Notes: a model not told the origin generated them from the sequence alone. A stretch of DNA of 64,000 nucleotides from Perognathus longimembris pacificus (GCF_023159225.1 NC_063167.1:74755298-74819297); one strand, 5' to 3'. Counted from the stretch's first letter, positions 1 through 12,268 are shown. A program made the numbers and translations.

Positions 1-879
1 TTTTCCAAATGTTGACAGCCATTAAAAATTATATTAATTATAACACCATTAATCTCAGTAGACTCTCAAGTGCTTGGACGTTGTCAGGCCCATGGTATGG
101 CGATAGCTTTTCTAACATTCTAATTTTTTGTTTGAATTTTATCTTTGGCAGCAAACACTGCCAGTTGTTTTCTTTGAAGTGACAAGTTCAATTTATTCAT
201 TTTCAAGAAAATGCCTGCCAGTGACCCAAGTTTGAATAACCATAGTTTGTCAGGGTGTTTTTTTTTTCAAGTAAAAGACAATGTTTCACAATAAAAAGCA
301 GCTAGTTCTGTCTGCAACTCAAAAAGAAAAAAAAAATCAAACAAGTGCTTTTCTTCAAGACAACCTCCATTCCTCTGTGTGCAACAGAAGTGTTTTATGC
401 ATACTTCCTCTCTGCCACATGGAATATTAAAAAGGTATACTCCGGGGTAGTGATTTAGTAAGAGAAATAACTTGTACTGCTTCATCAAAGGCATTTTTAA
501 GTGACAGGTTTTGTTTTGTTTTATTCTCTTGCATGTGCCTGAGGTGAAGAATATCAATACAGTGATGGCGAATGTAGCTGGATGTCACTGCCTTGATTTG
601 TGCTAAAACCAGTTTTCCCTTCCACTGTGTTTCCTATCATCAATGCAGTGTCAATCACTGAAAAGGGTAATCACATCGTAGCATCATCACACAAATGATT
701 TTGACCTAACAGAACCATTGGAAGAATCTCTGGCATTCCAATAGGCTAAGAGTCTGTGAACCACAAGCCTCCTTCCCTCTACCCTGCTGTCTTCCTGCTC
801 AGCAGGCACCATGTTGTTTACTCTAGAGCCCAGGTTCATGACCAAGTTCTCCAGGGTGCTTCCACTGTTCCCTATGCTC

Positions 880-1075
880 CGCCTTCAGTACTCTCACATC
901 ACTCACATGCACCTTTACTCCCACAATAGTGATTGTACATTGACATCTGTCTTCCTTGCATTAAGCATCACTAGAGTAAGGGTGGTCTTTGAGGCCTTGA
1001 TTTCCAATGTCCAGCATGGTATCTAGTGCATAATAGGATTCAAATCTTCATTGGCTGAATGGATGAAGAGTCTGA
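880..1075 (+). mobile_element. L2/MIR-like 3-prime relic
   Basis: CTTTGAGGCCTTGATTTCC, CAGCATGGTATCTAGTGCATAATAGG and TTGGCTGAATGGATGAA follow the order of an L2 3-prime end. It is strongly diverged. Confidence 0.5.
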
Positions 1076-1217
1076 AACAGTCATGTGAAAAGGCCTAATT
1101 AACATAGAGGGGGGTGTCTCCTGTTAATTTTGGACTAATTAATGGGATTCCAGGGCCTTACTTGAGCCTTTGCTCCCTCCGGTTTTCCTAAAATAGGTTC
1201 CATATTAAAATGGGTAA

Positions 1218-1430
1218 CAAGCCCGGTGCTAGTGGCTCATACCACTCACACATCCTACTCAGGAGGTTGAAATCTGAGGATTGTGGGCTCAAAGCCAGCA
1301 CAGGCAGGAAAGTCTGTGAGATTCTTATCTTCAATGAACCACCAGAAAACTAGAAGTAGTGCTGTGGATCAAAGTGGTAGAGCACAAGCCTCGAGCAAAA
1401 ATTGCTCGGGGACAGCACCTGGCGATTATT
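1218..1430 (+). mobile_element. B1-headed dimer SINE
   Basis: Reference description for this second family. The 7SL-like head reads GTGGCTCA..CTGTAATCCTAGCTACTCAGGAGGCTGAG in its best copies, then a middle segment with TCTCCAATTAACCACC. It ends with the same tRNA-like right monomer as the IDL-Geo-type SINEs (TGGCTCAAGTGGTAGAG and GAGTTCAAGCCCC). This copy is old and loses its tail near 1430. Confidence 0.85.
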
Positions 1431-1509
1431 GCGGCTTCTCCCATTGTAGAGGTGGTTAACAGTTGTCAATGTCTTTTATTTTGGATACCAGTCACAGGCC
1501 TGTTACACT

Positions 1510-1745
1510 TTTTGTTTGTTAGCTATGGAGCTTAAACTCAGGGCCTGGGTGCTATCCCTGAGCAGTTTTGCTCAAAGCTAGTGCTCTACCACTTTGAGCC
1601 ACAGATCCATTATGGGTTTTCTAGTGGTTAATTAGAGATAAGAGTCTCATGAACTTCCCTGCCCAGGCTGGCTTTGAACTGCTGTCTTCAGGCTTCAGCT
1701 TGCTGAGTAGCTAGGATAATAGACATGAGCCACCAATGCCTGGCC
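1510..1745 (-). mobile_element. B1-headed dimer SINE
   Basis: Minus-strand copy reading from the tRNA-like monomer to the 7SL-like head, which ends at GCCAGGCATTGGTGG on the minus strand. Only about 80 bp from an oppositely oriented copy, so the pair could form an inverted repeat. Confidence 0.85.
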
Positions 1746-2547
1746 AAGAAAGATTTCTTTGATAAAATCATAGCTGGATGTAGCTGTACATATAAACATA
1801 TAGATGCAAGTATTGGGGCTCAAACAAAAATCTATCTGTGTCTCATAAAACCCACAAGGTAAGATTGTTGCCACAAGCTATCTAAATGTTAGTATAAATG
1901 CTATTTCTCTCTTCCCTGTACTGTTTTTAGTATCTCCAGTCATAAGCCAGGTCCTGTAACTAAGGTAGATTTTAGCAGAATACCTTAATATAGCAATAAA
2001 AACCAATGCTACAACTTGAAAAGGAAAAGAGGGAGAGAAGGGAGAACAAACAAATAACAAACAAACAAATCTGTGGTCTGAACTGAGCCATAAATGTCTG
2101 GCTTCACAAGCTTTCAAAGCAAACTCCGAAAAGTGATGACGGAGTCCAATTTCTCAAGCAAGGGCCGTACCTCAGCAGGAGGCGTCCTCGCTGTCGTTCC
2201 TACATTTATAATTTCTCACAGCTGCTGTTTATAGACACCACAGTGCTGATCAATGTGTAAATTGGCAAGCCTTCCAGAAGAGTATTTTAGTGATGCATCT
2301 ATCAGAAAACTTATAAATGATCCCATACTTTAACATAGAAATTCTACCTCCAGAAATTCTGTCTGGGAGCACCTCATCAGACATTCTTCAAGACTGATAC
2401 CCAGTGTTGTTTACAACAGCATTATTTATTCCAGAGCTAAACTAAGTATACATAAAATATTGAAAAGGTCCAATTATAGGGAACTTGTCAAGTAGAAGAA
2501 GGTGGTGCCATATGGTGAAATGTTTAAAAAAATCATAAAAATGTTTT

Positions 2548-2825
2548 CAGGCCTAACATGGTTGCCTATTTCTGTAAATCCAGCAACTCAGAAGGTGAAG
2601 ATCTGAAGGATGGTAGTTGTAGGCTAACCTGGGGGAAAGTTAGTGAGACGCCGTATCAATCAATAACTTGGGCTTGGTGGTGTATGTGTCATCCTGAACA
2701 CAGGAAGCTGTAGGTGGGACGATTGAGGTCCAGGCCAGCCTGAAAAATTATTGAAGGGGAAAAGTACTGGGAGCATGACTCAAGTGGCCAAATGCTTGTC
2801 TAGCAAGTGTGAGGCTCTGATTTAG
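2548..2825 (+). mobile_element. Old B1/ID-type dimer SINE
   Basis: A 7SL-like head, a second partial 7SL-like segment, then an ID-like monomer (TCTAGCAAGTGTGAGGCTCTGAT). It is more diverged and of a different arrangement from the B1-headed family above. Confidence 0.7.
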
Positions 2826-3025
2826 TTATTTATTTGTTGGTCATAAGGCTTGGACTCTTTTTGCTTGAGGCTAGTGCTCTACAACTTTGAGCCACAGCTT
2901 CCAGGTTTTTGAGTGATTAATTGGAGATGAAAGTCTATTGGGGACTTTTCTACCCAGTATGGTTTTGAACCACGATCCTCAGATTTCTAGGATTATAGGC
3001 ATGAGCTACTGGTACCTGGTGAGAT
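2826..3025 (-). mobile_element. B1-headed dimer SINE
   Basis: Diverged minus-strand copy directly abutting the older SINE at 2548-2825. Confidence 0.8.
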
Positions 3026-3164
3026 CCTGATTTTAAATCCCAATATTAAAAGAAGATAAGAAGCTGTTTTCCCACCCCAAAATTATTGCCATGGAAGATC
3101 ACTCACTATATAATCTTATTTGAAAAAGATATAAAACCATTCTCTCTGTCTCTGACTGTCTCTC

Positions 3165-3193
<29 letters not shown>
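3165..3193. repeat. (CA)n microsatellite
   Basis: 29 bp of pure CA. Confidence 0.95.
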
Positions 3194-3195
<2 letters not shown>

Positions 3196-4111
3196 CCATT
3201 AATGTACATTTGCATCTTTATTTTAGGTGAAAATCTGAAAGAAGATGCCATGAAGCTAAAATATAAGCCAAGAATAGACAAAATGTTAGTGGTATCTATC
3301 TCTTGGTAGTAGGATCACAAATGCTTAAATCTTTCTTTCCTTTTTAAAAAATTAATTTAGCCCTAGTTTTATCAATACACACAGGCTAGTGAAATAAAAT
3401 CAGGGAGACATCTATTTAAACCACACCCAAATGCTGTGTTTTGGCTAGCTTATAGCTAGCTGCAAGAATGATCTTCCATTCAGAAAACCCATGGGCTGGG
3501 TACAGTAGACAGCAGGTGACCTCATTTGTGTTTCTGTTCTTTATCCAGCTCACCTCTCTGGGGAGCTTCAGAGGACAAACCTGAAATTAGAGTCACTGAA
3601 ATATTTCAGGTCTTCCCATCCTCCTCCTTCGGGCTGGCTGTTACAGAGCACGTGTGCCCCCAGTGCTAGGGGATGCAGGGAGGGGCTATGTGGGTTACCT
3701 AATCCTCATTGAAGGAGAGGCCATTCTTGCTCCAGTTTTACCAGGGAAGAAATCAAGAATCAGAACCATTTGCTCCTTCAGAGAAAGCCACGCCCATACT
3801 GCGCATACCGCGAGTCACACTCAGTGCCCAATGCTGTTCTGCCTCTCAGGAACCAAACAGAATTTTGGAAATAAAAGAGAGGACAGGTGTTTGCTTTATG
3901 TAGTGCAATTTCATTTCATCCACAGAAAGCTCTGTGCGGCATCTTAAGATTTACTTGGTGTCTAGTGAAGAAATAGGCCATGCTTCTCTCATTTCCTATT
4001 GAGGTCACTGTGGTAGCTTAGTTTTGTGCAACTCTCCCAGAAAACTCATGTCCTAATAGAATCACTGCTAAGAAGTAAGAAAATTGGACCTACAATTTTA
4101 AAATGAGTCCC

Positions 4112-4330
4112 AAAGTTGGTCTTCAATGGCTCACACCTGTAACCTAGCTACTCAGGAAGCTGAGATCTGAGGATCACAGTTTGAAGCCTTTTAGTGAGAC
4201 TTTTATCTCCAATTAGCCACCAAAAAGCCACAAGCGGAGCTGTGGCTCAAGTGGTAGAGTGCTAGCCTTGTGCAAAATAGCTCAGGGACAGCACCCAGGC
4301 CCTGAATTCAAGCCCCAGGACTGACTGGCA
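4112..4330 (+). mobile_element. B1-headed dimer SINE
   Basis: Plus-strand copy with a partial deletion in the middle segment. Confidence 0.87.
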
Positions 4331-4354
4331 CATGCAGAACTTGTAACTATGATT

Positions 4355-4500
4355 TTGACCTTCTAGGGTTAAGTTTGAATCCTGGCTCTACCACCGTGAT
4401 TTTTGTTCTCTGAAGCAAGCTACTCTGCCATTTTGAGCCTTAGTTTACTTGAAAATTAAGACCTTATTTTGTTGTGAGAATGACCTGAGAATGTTATATA
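4355..4500 (+). mobile_element. MIR relic
   Basis: Matches the MIR consensus pattern: GTTTGAATCCTGGCTCTACCAC, a degraded middle, then GAGCCTTAGTTTACTTG. Confidence 0.75.
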
Positions 4501-5040
4501 TGTGTAAATTATCTGAGAAGCCACATTTTGAAGGCTTAAATCTTAGATTTTTTATTAGAGCATTAGCAATCTGCAGGCAGCCAGTTGTTACAAAGGCCTG
4601 AAGCCCACAAATACTCTTAGCACTATCAGGAAACAGACCAGAGAGGAAAGATAGAACAGAAACAATACCAACAAACCAATTCAGCTTTAATGGAGTGCTG
4701 ACTTGGAACGCCATGGTGACTGGAGACGAACTAGAAGACAGGACACAGGACAAGAACATGGAGACATGTGGCATGGCGTAGTGGCACCTGAGCTGGCCTG
4801 ACCCTAAATAGGGTCAGGTCAGGGAGCAGGGTCATAGGAAGCTCCCAGTCCCAAGCACTTGGCTGACATGTTCAGTAACCTATAGGCCATGTGCCCACCC
4901 CTGTCTCTTAGGATTCAGGAACACCCATCACCTGGGGATGGGACTTCCCTTCCTCTAGGAATCCAGGCATACCCATCAAGACAAGATGCCAGATATTACA
5001 ACTCACCATGTGGCCAACAGTAGCACTGGCCATATCTGAC
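4492..5040 (-). mobile_element. LTR-like dispersed repeat, copy 1
   Basis: Diverged homologue of 15295-15818. Shared blocks include GAGAAGCCACAT, CAATACCA, AAACCAATTCAGCT, CCATGGTGACTGGAGA and ACAAGATGCCAGA. AATAAA on the minus strand at about 4550 fits an LTR read leftward. The ends are eroded. The 109-codon open frame across it is incidental. Confidence 0.62.
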
Positions 5041-6001
5041 CTCCATATTACAAGAAAATGTGAGTTAAATTCTTAGCACACTGACTGTTGTGTGACACGC
5101 CTTTAGGCCTGGAAGCTGATGGTTTTGATGTGACCATAAGAGTGGCTGTGTGGAAAGAGAGATACTAAAGTCTGGGACTAGAGGGAAGATGAGCCAGACA
5201 GGACTCTGGGAGATTATGTGGCAGGGGTTGGGGAGGGGGTGCTGGGTATCTGTTTCTCACATCAAGGCACATGCCCTGCGATGGGCTGGCGAAGCGGGAC
5301 AAGGAGTCAGGATTTCTGATGAGGAGCTGGAGCCTCTGAACGGAAACTGGAGTGCTAGACAGGAACCAAGAGATTTCAGACCTTGGAGGATAGCAGAAGG
5401 GTTCAAGGAAGGCACAGGTGTATGGGCATGCAGCTGCTTCCAGGCTAGTCCCAAACCTGTCTTCAGGCCTTACAGAAGCTAGCCTAACTCACAGCACATA
5501 TTATGTTCCCCTGAGCTTATGCTGGACCCCTGGCAAGGATCGATTCATGACTTGGAATTCAGGTATCTATACATCGAGGGTACTGGGGGCTGGGAATGCC
5601 AAGGTAGAGACTTGTCCCAGTCTCAGCTCAGCAGGGATTCCCTGCCGCCCAGGGGCAGGCATGTAAACCCAGGCCACAGGCACAGATCTGGCACTTCCTG
5701 CCAGCTACCATCAGACCATAGTAAAGCAAGCCTCCTTTCTTCCCTCCAGCCTGGACCAAACACTCAACCAATACAAGTAGCTCACTGGGCCAAGATCACA
5801 TAAGCAAAGTAGATATCCAAACCTTAACTCACCCCTCTTCAGTTCAATTCATAAGTGAGAGGCCATATTTCATTCTAACAAACCATAACTTCCATCCCAC
5901 CATATCAGCCTGGGGATGCTTTTATATGGCAACGATATAACCACTTTCTTCCATTTTAAACTTTCCATGTTGATCTGTTGACTACTCATACCTCTCTTTT
6001 C

Positions 6002-6210
6002 ATTTTTTCTTTTATTTTTCCCAGTCCTGGGCCTTGAACTCAGGGCCCGAGCACTGTCCCTGGCTTCTTTTTGCTCAAGGCTAGCACTCTACCACTTGAG
6101 CCACAGTGCCACTTCTGTTTTTTTTCTATATATATATGGTGCTGAGGAATCAAACCCAGGGCTTCATGTATGAGAGGCAAGCACTCTACCACTAGGCCAT
6201 ATTCCCAGCC
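6002..6210 (-). mobile_element. IDL-Geo-type SINE
   Basis: Reference copy for this family. On the SINE strand an ID/tRNA-Ala-like head starts GGCTGGGAATATGGCC, followed by a short AT linker. A second tRNA-like monomer has box A-like TGGCTCAAGTGGTAGAG and box B-like GAGTTCAAGGCCC, then an A-rich tail. The perfect 17-bp duplication CTCATACCTCTCTTTTC lies at 5985-6001 and 6211-6227. The family is, to my knowledge, limited to geomyoid rodents. Confidence 0.95.
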
Positions 6211-6576
6211 CTCATACCTCTCTTTTCTGTTGTTCATATTCGGTGGGTTTTCAGGAAGAAAGTTGTGATGGAAGTTGACACATCAAATGGATGTTTTTAG
6301 ATTGAAACAAATATGTTGGAGGCAATTTTAAATAAAGATACGTGGCCTTTCACGTGGCTGGTTGTGTATCATGATCACCAAGTTGTCCTACCTTCATTTT
6401 CATTCAAGGGAGGGAAATCTATTTGAGGGATACTTTGAAAAAATAAAATAACGCACTAGGAATCATGAGGGACTTGTTCAGAAAGTTCAGAAAGTGACAA
6501 CTGAGTCAAGACTACCCATGCTCATGTGTTTTCTAGGGAGAAAAAAAATCTCCAATTGAAAGAGATTCGGTGTTGC

Positions 6577-6601
6577 TGTATATATATATATATATATATA
6601 T
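6577..6601. repeat. (TA)n microsatellite
   Basis: About 25 bp of TA. Confidence 0.93.
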
Positions 6602-7984
6602 GCAGAGATGGAAAAAATGATGTTAGATGCAAATTGAAGAAAAATGAGTATAAAAAGTGAGACTTTTCCTTTCTCTAGACTTTTCTCTTGTTTCATTGAT
6701 TTTTTTCCCCCACAGTGTTACAATTGGGCAATTTGATATTGACATCTTTAACTAGATGTTTAAACACACTCATCTTTCCGGCCCCACAGGGGCCTGGCAG
6801 TGGGTGTACCTTCTAGACTCCAGTCCTTATGTCACCATGAATGCCTCCTTCTAACTCTTGTCATTTCCCATCTCAGCTTCTGCCTTCACCTCCCTTGCCC
6901 GCTCCATTCTTTGATGATCTCATTTGAACACCTGTCTCCCTAGTTCCTGACATAGACCACTGTGTTTCCTTTTTTTTTTCATTTCCTGGTTACCTGCTCA
7001 TCAAAATTGAAGATCAATCATAGATTTCACAGCTGATGAGTAGCCTGAGTTCCTGAGATGGATTGCACTTGGATCAATGGGAAAAAATGGCACTAATGAA
7101 GTTGTTGCAGTTGAGTAAGTTTTTGACAGAAATAAGCACTCATCCAGCAGGCTCCTCCCAGCAGTTTTAGTTCTTGAATACTGTGATAAAATATCAGCAA
7201 AACAACTTCTAAGTGATGAGCAAAATAGCTGCTACAGATCCACCTAACCTTCCTCCTTTGATTAAATTTAACCAACTGTTAGTGAGTATTTTCTACCTGC
7301 TAGACGCTGTCCAGGCTAGTAGAAATCCTGAGATGACTAACTTATCTCTCTCCTACTTTGTTCCAGAAAGGATATGAATCAGCTTATAGCAGAAAGCTAG
7401 AAAGCAAAACATCCAAATGCTAGGACTTTAAAGTCTGGGTGAGAGAAATATTCATTAAGATGGGTCAAGTCCAGGGGGAGGAAAAACACCTGTGGGTGAT
7501 TAGTGGGCGCCTTCCTGAGGTTAGACACTGTGTAGTTGAGTCTAAGAATGGGAGGTGGCCCGGGGGAGAGGGACACTGGGTCAGTTATCAATTCCCAGAA
7601 ACAGAAAAATGGAGGCGTTGCCTGCAAAAGAAAGAAACAATTAGACATGGCTTCCGGTATAGGCAAGGAATTAAAAATTCAGTAAGAGGAAGAGCCTGGG
7701 AACTCTGGCTGGGCCAACTTCATGTCCATGTGTTTGCTGCAGATCCTGTGTCCCTGGGACTGGCACTTTCCCCAAGCACCTAGGGAGCACGGATTCTGGT
7801 GGTCCTGGGGGAGAGTTGGAAGTATCTAGGTATTGGAAGGAAAGACGGCAGTAAGAAGGCACCCATTCGTGGTCACCAGCATGGGAATGAGGGTGATGCT
7901 CTGTGAGGCTTGTTCTTTTTGCTTCTATAGTAAACTTTGCTTTGGTTCACATTCTTTTTCCTTTTAGGTCCTAAGTCTTTAATT

Positions 7985-8224
7985 TTCTTTCTATTGATTG
8001 ATTGTTCAGTCATGGGGCTTAAACTCAGGGAGTAGCCACTGTCCCTGAACTCTTTTGCTCAAGGCTCTACTACTTTGAGCAACAGCCCTACTTCTGATTT
8101 TCTGATGGTTAATTGGAGATATGTCTCATAGATGTTCCTGCCCTGGCTGGTTTTGAACTATGACCCTCAGATCTCAGCCTCCTGAGTGGCTAGGATGACA
8201 GATGTGAGCCACCAGCACAGGGCC
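7985..8224 (-). mobile_element. B1-headed dimer SINE
   Basis: Minus-strand copy, with the 7SL-like head ending near 8220. Confidence 0.87.
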
Positions 8225-8434
8225 TAAGTCTTTTTCCTCTTGGCAAACCTTAAATAAGATAAGGCTGCCCACCATGGCTCTGGTGAGGGGATTATACTGA
8301 CCTTCCAGTTGACTGCAACTCTGTCTCTCTTATCTCCTTCTCTCCGGCCCCTCCCACATTCCTTCCTACTCAACCTTCCAACCCCAATTCTTCGAGAATG
8401 GTTGAGAAGATGGACCCAAATCCTAGGCAGTAAC

Positions 8435-8720
8435 CTTCGGGTGCCACGTTCAGGCAGGAGTGGATTCTTCAGTAGCAGAGTGGTGGGGCAGGAGTACGGT
8501 GGGGTGAGGCTGGAGGAGCAGGCCGGACCCGACGCCGAGGGCCGGTGTCACTGGCGCTTTTATGCTGCTGGGGGGCCGGGGGCCTGGCCCAGGCCGTCCT
8601 TGCCCCTGTGCGCACAGCACTGCTGTCTTCCTTGACTATAAAAACCAAGCAGAAGCAGACAAGAAAGAGGGAGACGTTGGGGGGACGGGGACCCACCTAG
8701 GAACGAGCAGGGGAGAAGCC
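8435..8720. promoter_or_regulatory. CpG-rich patch beside the minisatellite
   Basis: Contains GACCCGACGCCGAGGGCCGG and further CpGs over about 250 bp. It may be a weak CpG island or just the edge of the GC-rich minisatellite domain. Frames across it have no recognisable product. Confidence 0.35.
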
Positions 8721-8874
8721 CGGAGCCTGCCAGGGGCCGTGCTTTCGCTTCAACCTGTAATTTTATTTCAGTTACAGGTTCCTTTGCTGTGGCCGTCGTG
8801 GGTGTCACCACCTATTATTACTCAGGGTCATCTATCTGGCATGGGGCCTAAACCAGCGGGCAGCCTTGTCCACA

Positions 8875-9270
8875 TGCGAGGCAGGGGCGGGGGAGGAGGG
8901 GCGCGGGGGAGGCAAGGACGCCGGGGCAGGGTGAGCAGAGACAGGTGGGGGAGGCAGGGGCGCGGGAAAGGGTGCAGAGACAGGGGTACCGAGGCAGGTC
9001 AGGGAGGCAGGGGCACGGAGGCAGGGGCGCTGGGCAGGGGTGCAGGGACAGGTGGGGAGGCAGGGATGTGGGGTGGGGTCAGGAGCACGGGGGCAGGTAG
9101 GGAAGGTAGTGGTGCGGGGGCAGGGTGATCAGAGGCAGGTGGGGACGCAGGTGGGCAAGGCGGGACTCGGGGCAGGGGCACAGGGGCGCAGGGGCAGGTA
9201 CGAGGAGGCAGGGGAGCGGGGGAGGGGCGCAGGGGCAGGTGCGGGGCGGCAGGGGCGTGGGGGGGGGGTG
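8875..9270. repeat. G-rich minisatellite with GGGGCAGG core
   Basis: About 400 bp of imperfect units built on GGCAGGGGYRC and GGGGCAGGT, with strong G/C strand asymmetry. At least 20 copies of GGCAGG or GGGCAGG are visible. The core resembles the Jeffreys minisatellite core GGGCAGGAXG. Many runs of three or more G make G-quadruplexes likely. Long open frames on both strands reflect the composition. Confidence 0.92.
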
Positions 9271-9524
9271 TATGGTGGTGACAGGGGCACACGGCTTGCT
9301 CCACTGCCGTGAGGGGACAGAAAGCACGGGATGAATTCTCACGGGAGGCGAGGTGATTTGTTGGGTGAACGTAGCAAGCCTTTTCCGGGGTTCTGCAAAC
9401 ACCACTTCCCGCCCGCCCTGCCATCGCGGTCCACCCCTGTCACATGGTCAATTATCCCAGGAGCCGAGGCTGCCACTGACTGCCTGCGCCCCCCACAAGC
9501 ACGGGCTGCCTGGGGCCCAGCGCC

Positions 9525-9765
9525 CGTGACACCAGCCTGCAATCCCAGCTCCTGGAGAGGCTGGGATCTGAGGACTAAGGCTCCGAGCCAGCCTAGGCAG
9601 GAACGTCCACGAGACTCCCATCTCCAGCCAGCCACCAAACAGCCAGGAGTGGAGCCCTAGCTCAAGTGGTAGAGTGCTTAAAGGGGCAGCACTGAGGTCC
9701 TGAGTTCAAGCCCCCGAGCTGGCTGGCACTAATAATAATAACAATAACAATAACAATAATGTTTT
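9525..9765 (+). mobile_element. B1-headed dimer SINE with AATAAC-type tail
   Basis: GC-rich copy with both monomers recognisable. Its tail has become an (AAT/AAC)n microsatellite at 9729-9760. Confidence 0.83.
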
Positions 9766-10092
9766 CTCATCCCTTATAGATAGTGCTCTTGTGCTGGCAG
9801 AATGTCATAGAATACCCCCTCTCCGCCACCCCCCCCCCCCCCAACACAGACACCAAAACCTGTAAAGCAGGAGATGGCTCTGGTGGCTGGTCTGTGCCTG
9901 TGATCCCCTTTCGCATCATGGCTCCCCATCCCCCAACTATAGAAGGAGCCTCACCAACCCATGGTGCAGGAGCCCCAGGGCCTAACGCATGGCCGCTGGC
10001 AGCAGGAAGGACTTGAGGCCCGCTCTGGGGAGATGGCTTGAATTTGAGCCAAGAAGACAGAAGACCCTAAGAAGGCATAGGGAGACATGAGT

Positions 10093-10312
10093 CCAGGTGC
10101 CAGTGACTTAACACCTGTAATCCTAACCACTCAGGAGCCTGAGATCTGAGGACCAAGGTTCAAAGCCAGCCTGGGCAGACAATACCTCAAGACTCATCTC
10201 GAGGTAACCAGCAGAAAGCCTTAAGTGGAGGCGTGACTCTAGTGGTAGAGCCTCAGCCTTGAGCAAAGCCAGGTGAGAGTGTGAGGTGCGTAGTTCAAGA
10301 CCCGGTGGCAGT
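10093..10312 (+). mobile_element. B1-headed dimer SINE
   Basis: Plus-strand copy whose 3-prime end runs straight into the GGA-rich tract at 10313. Confidence 0.83.
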
Positions 10313-10421
10313 GGAGGAGAAGGAGGAGGAGCAGGGGGAGGAGGGGGAGGAGGGGGAGGAGGGGAAGGAGGGGGAGGAGGAGGGGGAGGGGGAGGAGGAG
10401 GGGGAGGGGGAGGAGGACAGA
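10313..10421. repeat. (GGA)n/(GGGGGA)n polypurine tract
   Basis: About 108 bp of pure purine on the plus strand, at the tail of a SINE. The reverse frame reads as long polyproline and is not a gene. Confidence 0.95.
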
Positions 10422-10812
10422 AGACCAGGAGATAGGCCGGTGTGCAGTGGGTTTGTGTGTGTCGCCTAAGAGCCCCTCGGGCTCCTAAGCCAGGAGTCCC
10501 AGTGGGAGCCGGCAGGGGGCCGGAGGCTGCGGAGCTCAGAGCCCTGGCTGGTGAGCTGGTGTCACTCCTGGCAAAAAACGTGTCTCCGGAGTTTGACACA
10601 ATGAAATACATGTTGGTAATTGACCCATTTTCCTGTGAAATTAGTAGCCAATTTCTGGAGGCCATGTTTTCAAGGAGATGCAACGTCTACATTTTATTTT
10701 AGGTGGGTGCTGGCTCGCGTTGTGAGAGTGTACTTTGTCCTTGCATAGAGGACTGCAAAATGGCAGCAGCCTCTCCGTGCTTTTGTTTGTATTGTGGGGT
10801 TCCATTTTAACA

Positions 10813-10815
<3 letters not shown>

Positions 10816-10865
<50 letters not shown>
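10816..10865. repeat. (GA)n microsatellite
   Basis: About 50 bp of uninterrupted GA dinucleotides. Confidence 0.95.
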
Positions 10866-10868
<3 letters not shown>

Positions 10869-11850
10869 ACAATAAAAAGCTAGGCTGAAAAAAAACAAAC
10901 CCACACAGACTAAGACCAGAATGAGGACAACTGAAAGGAGAAACCATACTTCATTAAAAATTTCAACCTCTGAAATACTGAGCGCCCACGTGGACCCCTC
11001 CCCTCCCCACCCCCCAGAGGAGAGTAATGTGGGGAGTGGCGTTGCTTCTCTTTAATTTCTTATTTTTTATCCTTTTATTTACCGTGTTTGGCACATAGCC
11101 TGCACGACATTTGTTTTTTAGGTACTAGGAATGTATTTAATTGTCCATATTAGCCAACAAAACGTACGAAGATACAATTATAAGTAGTAGGAAGAAATAT
11201 AAAATCCTTTTCATCTCTTGATATGATTACCCCTCTGCAAAATAAAATGAGCTAAAATTAGAATGCTACAGGGTAGTTTTCTTTATTATTCTTTTTTTTG
11301 TTCAGTCTCAGAACTACTGAACTCAAAGGAAGAATAGGCCTTTCAAACGGATGACCCACTGAATTTTATTTTCCCAATTTAATTAATGCAGCGATTCAGA
11401 AAGATGGATAGTTATAAGATTAAAATGAAAACTGACGTCAGCATTTCTGTTCTTGAAAATTAACAAAAAGGAATTACACTGGAAGCAAATGTACTTGTTA
11501 TGATTACCAAAATTAAAAACTCTTTGAAGAATAAAAACATACTTACTATAAAATATTCAATAACTATTCATAGAAACCTACAAAATTTTACTGATTAAAT
11601 AAAGTTTAATTACATGAGTAGTTATGGCAGGAAACGGATCCATAGAGAAAACAGGGTGTTCATCTACTAAGTCTTCAAAAATATTTTCCTTAAAATAATT
11701 AAACAGTGCAATTCAAGGAAGTGGCTTTACTTTTTTTGGTAGTGAGTGATAACTGCCAATTGCGGGTCGAGATTCTGCCCAACCCTTCTGCACCTGCGCA
11801 GTCATCTCAGCCTCAGGGCAACCCCAGGGCTTGGCAACGAGGCTGGTTTT

Positions 11851-11869
11851 AGTGCCACCTGCTGGCAGG
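11851..11869 (-). promoter_or_regulatory. CTCF-like motif, minus strand
   Basis: The minus strand reads CCTGCCAGCAGGTGGCACT, matching the CTCF core CCASYAGRKGGCRS at every core position. It lies in non-repetitive sequence. Binding is inferred from motif only. Confidence 0.6.
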
Positions 11870-12265
11870 ATGTTGCTATTGATGCTGGTATTCTCCCTGT
11901 CCTGGCCAGGCCCCCTCAAACACAGGCAGGAGGGAATTTAAAGCTGCATTTAGGGTGGAATTTTTACTATATCAGTTTGGGGTGAAGCATACATTCATTT
12001 GATCCTAAAGTCCAGAGGGACAACTAGACAGAAATTCCAAAGTAGTAGCAAGAGCCAGGGCAAACCATTATTAAAACCCTTACCCAGTAAGTACAGGCAA
12101 GAGGGTTTTTCAGGGGGATTTTTAAAAAAGGAAGTCTGTGGGACCTAAGTCTGTGATTAAGAGTGAACCCCAACATAGAGTAGTGAGAGTGTTTGGTCAA
12201 GAATAGAGTGACACTTGACAGGGTCTGATTTCTGCCCACATTTGAGGGAAGAAAAGGCTGCTTGG

Positions 12266-12268
<3 letters not shown>

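Larger units (their letters stand above)
1..4491. other. Intergenic segment, no gene seen
   Basis: Apart from SINEs at 1218, 1510, 2548, 2826 and 4112, an L2-like relic and a MIR, the sequence is non-repetitive and AT-rich. 3200-4110 looks unique. The 97-codon frame at 3654-3947 has no family resemblance or splice context and is treated as chance. Confidence 0.7.
5041..7984. other. Intergenic segment, no gene seen
   Basis: Unique sequence around one young SINE (6002). Overlapping frames at 5150-5800 and 7397-7862 run on both strands without a recognisable product. 6750-7080 is a CT-rich patch. Confidence 0.65.

Noticed and set aside
4445..4774. 109-codon minus-strand frame and the similar frame at 15162-15464
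   Set aside because: Both lie across copies of the same LTR-like repeat and share codons only because of that. They are not a gene pair.
8562..9128. 188-codon Gly/Arg-rich frame and the Pro-rich frames opposite it
   Set aside because: Produced by the G-rich minisatellite, where stop codons are rare in several frames on both strands.
10123..10683. 186-codon minus-strand frame with a long polyproline run
   Set aside because: It is the reverse reading of a (GGA)n tract and a SINE; there is no independent coding signal.
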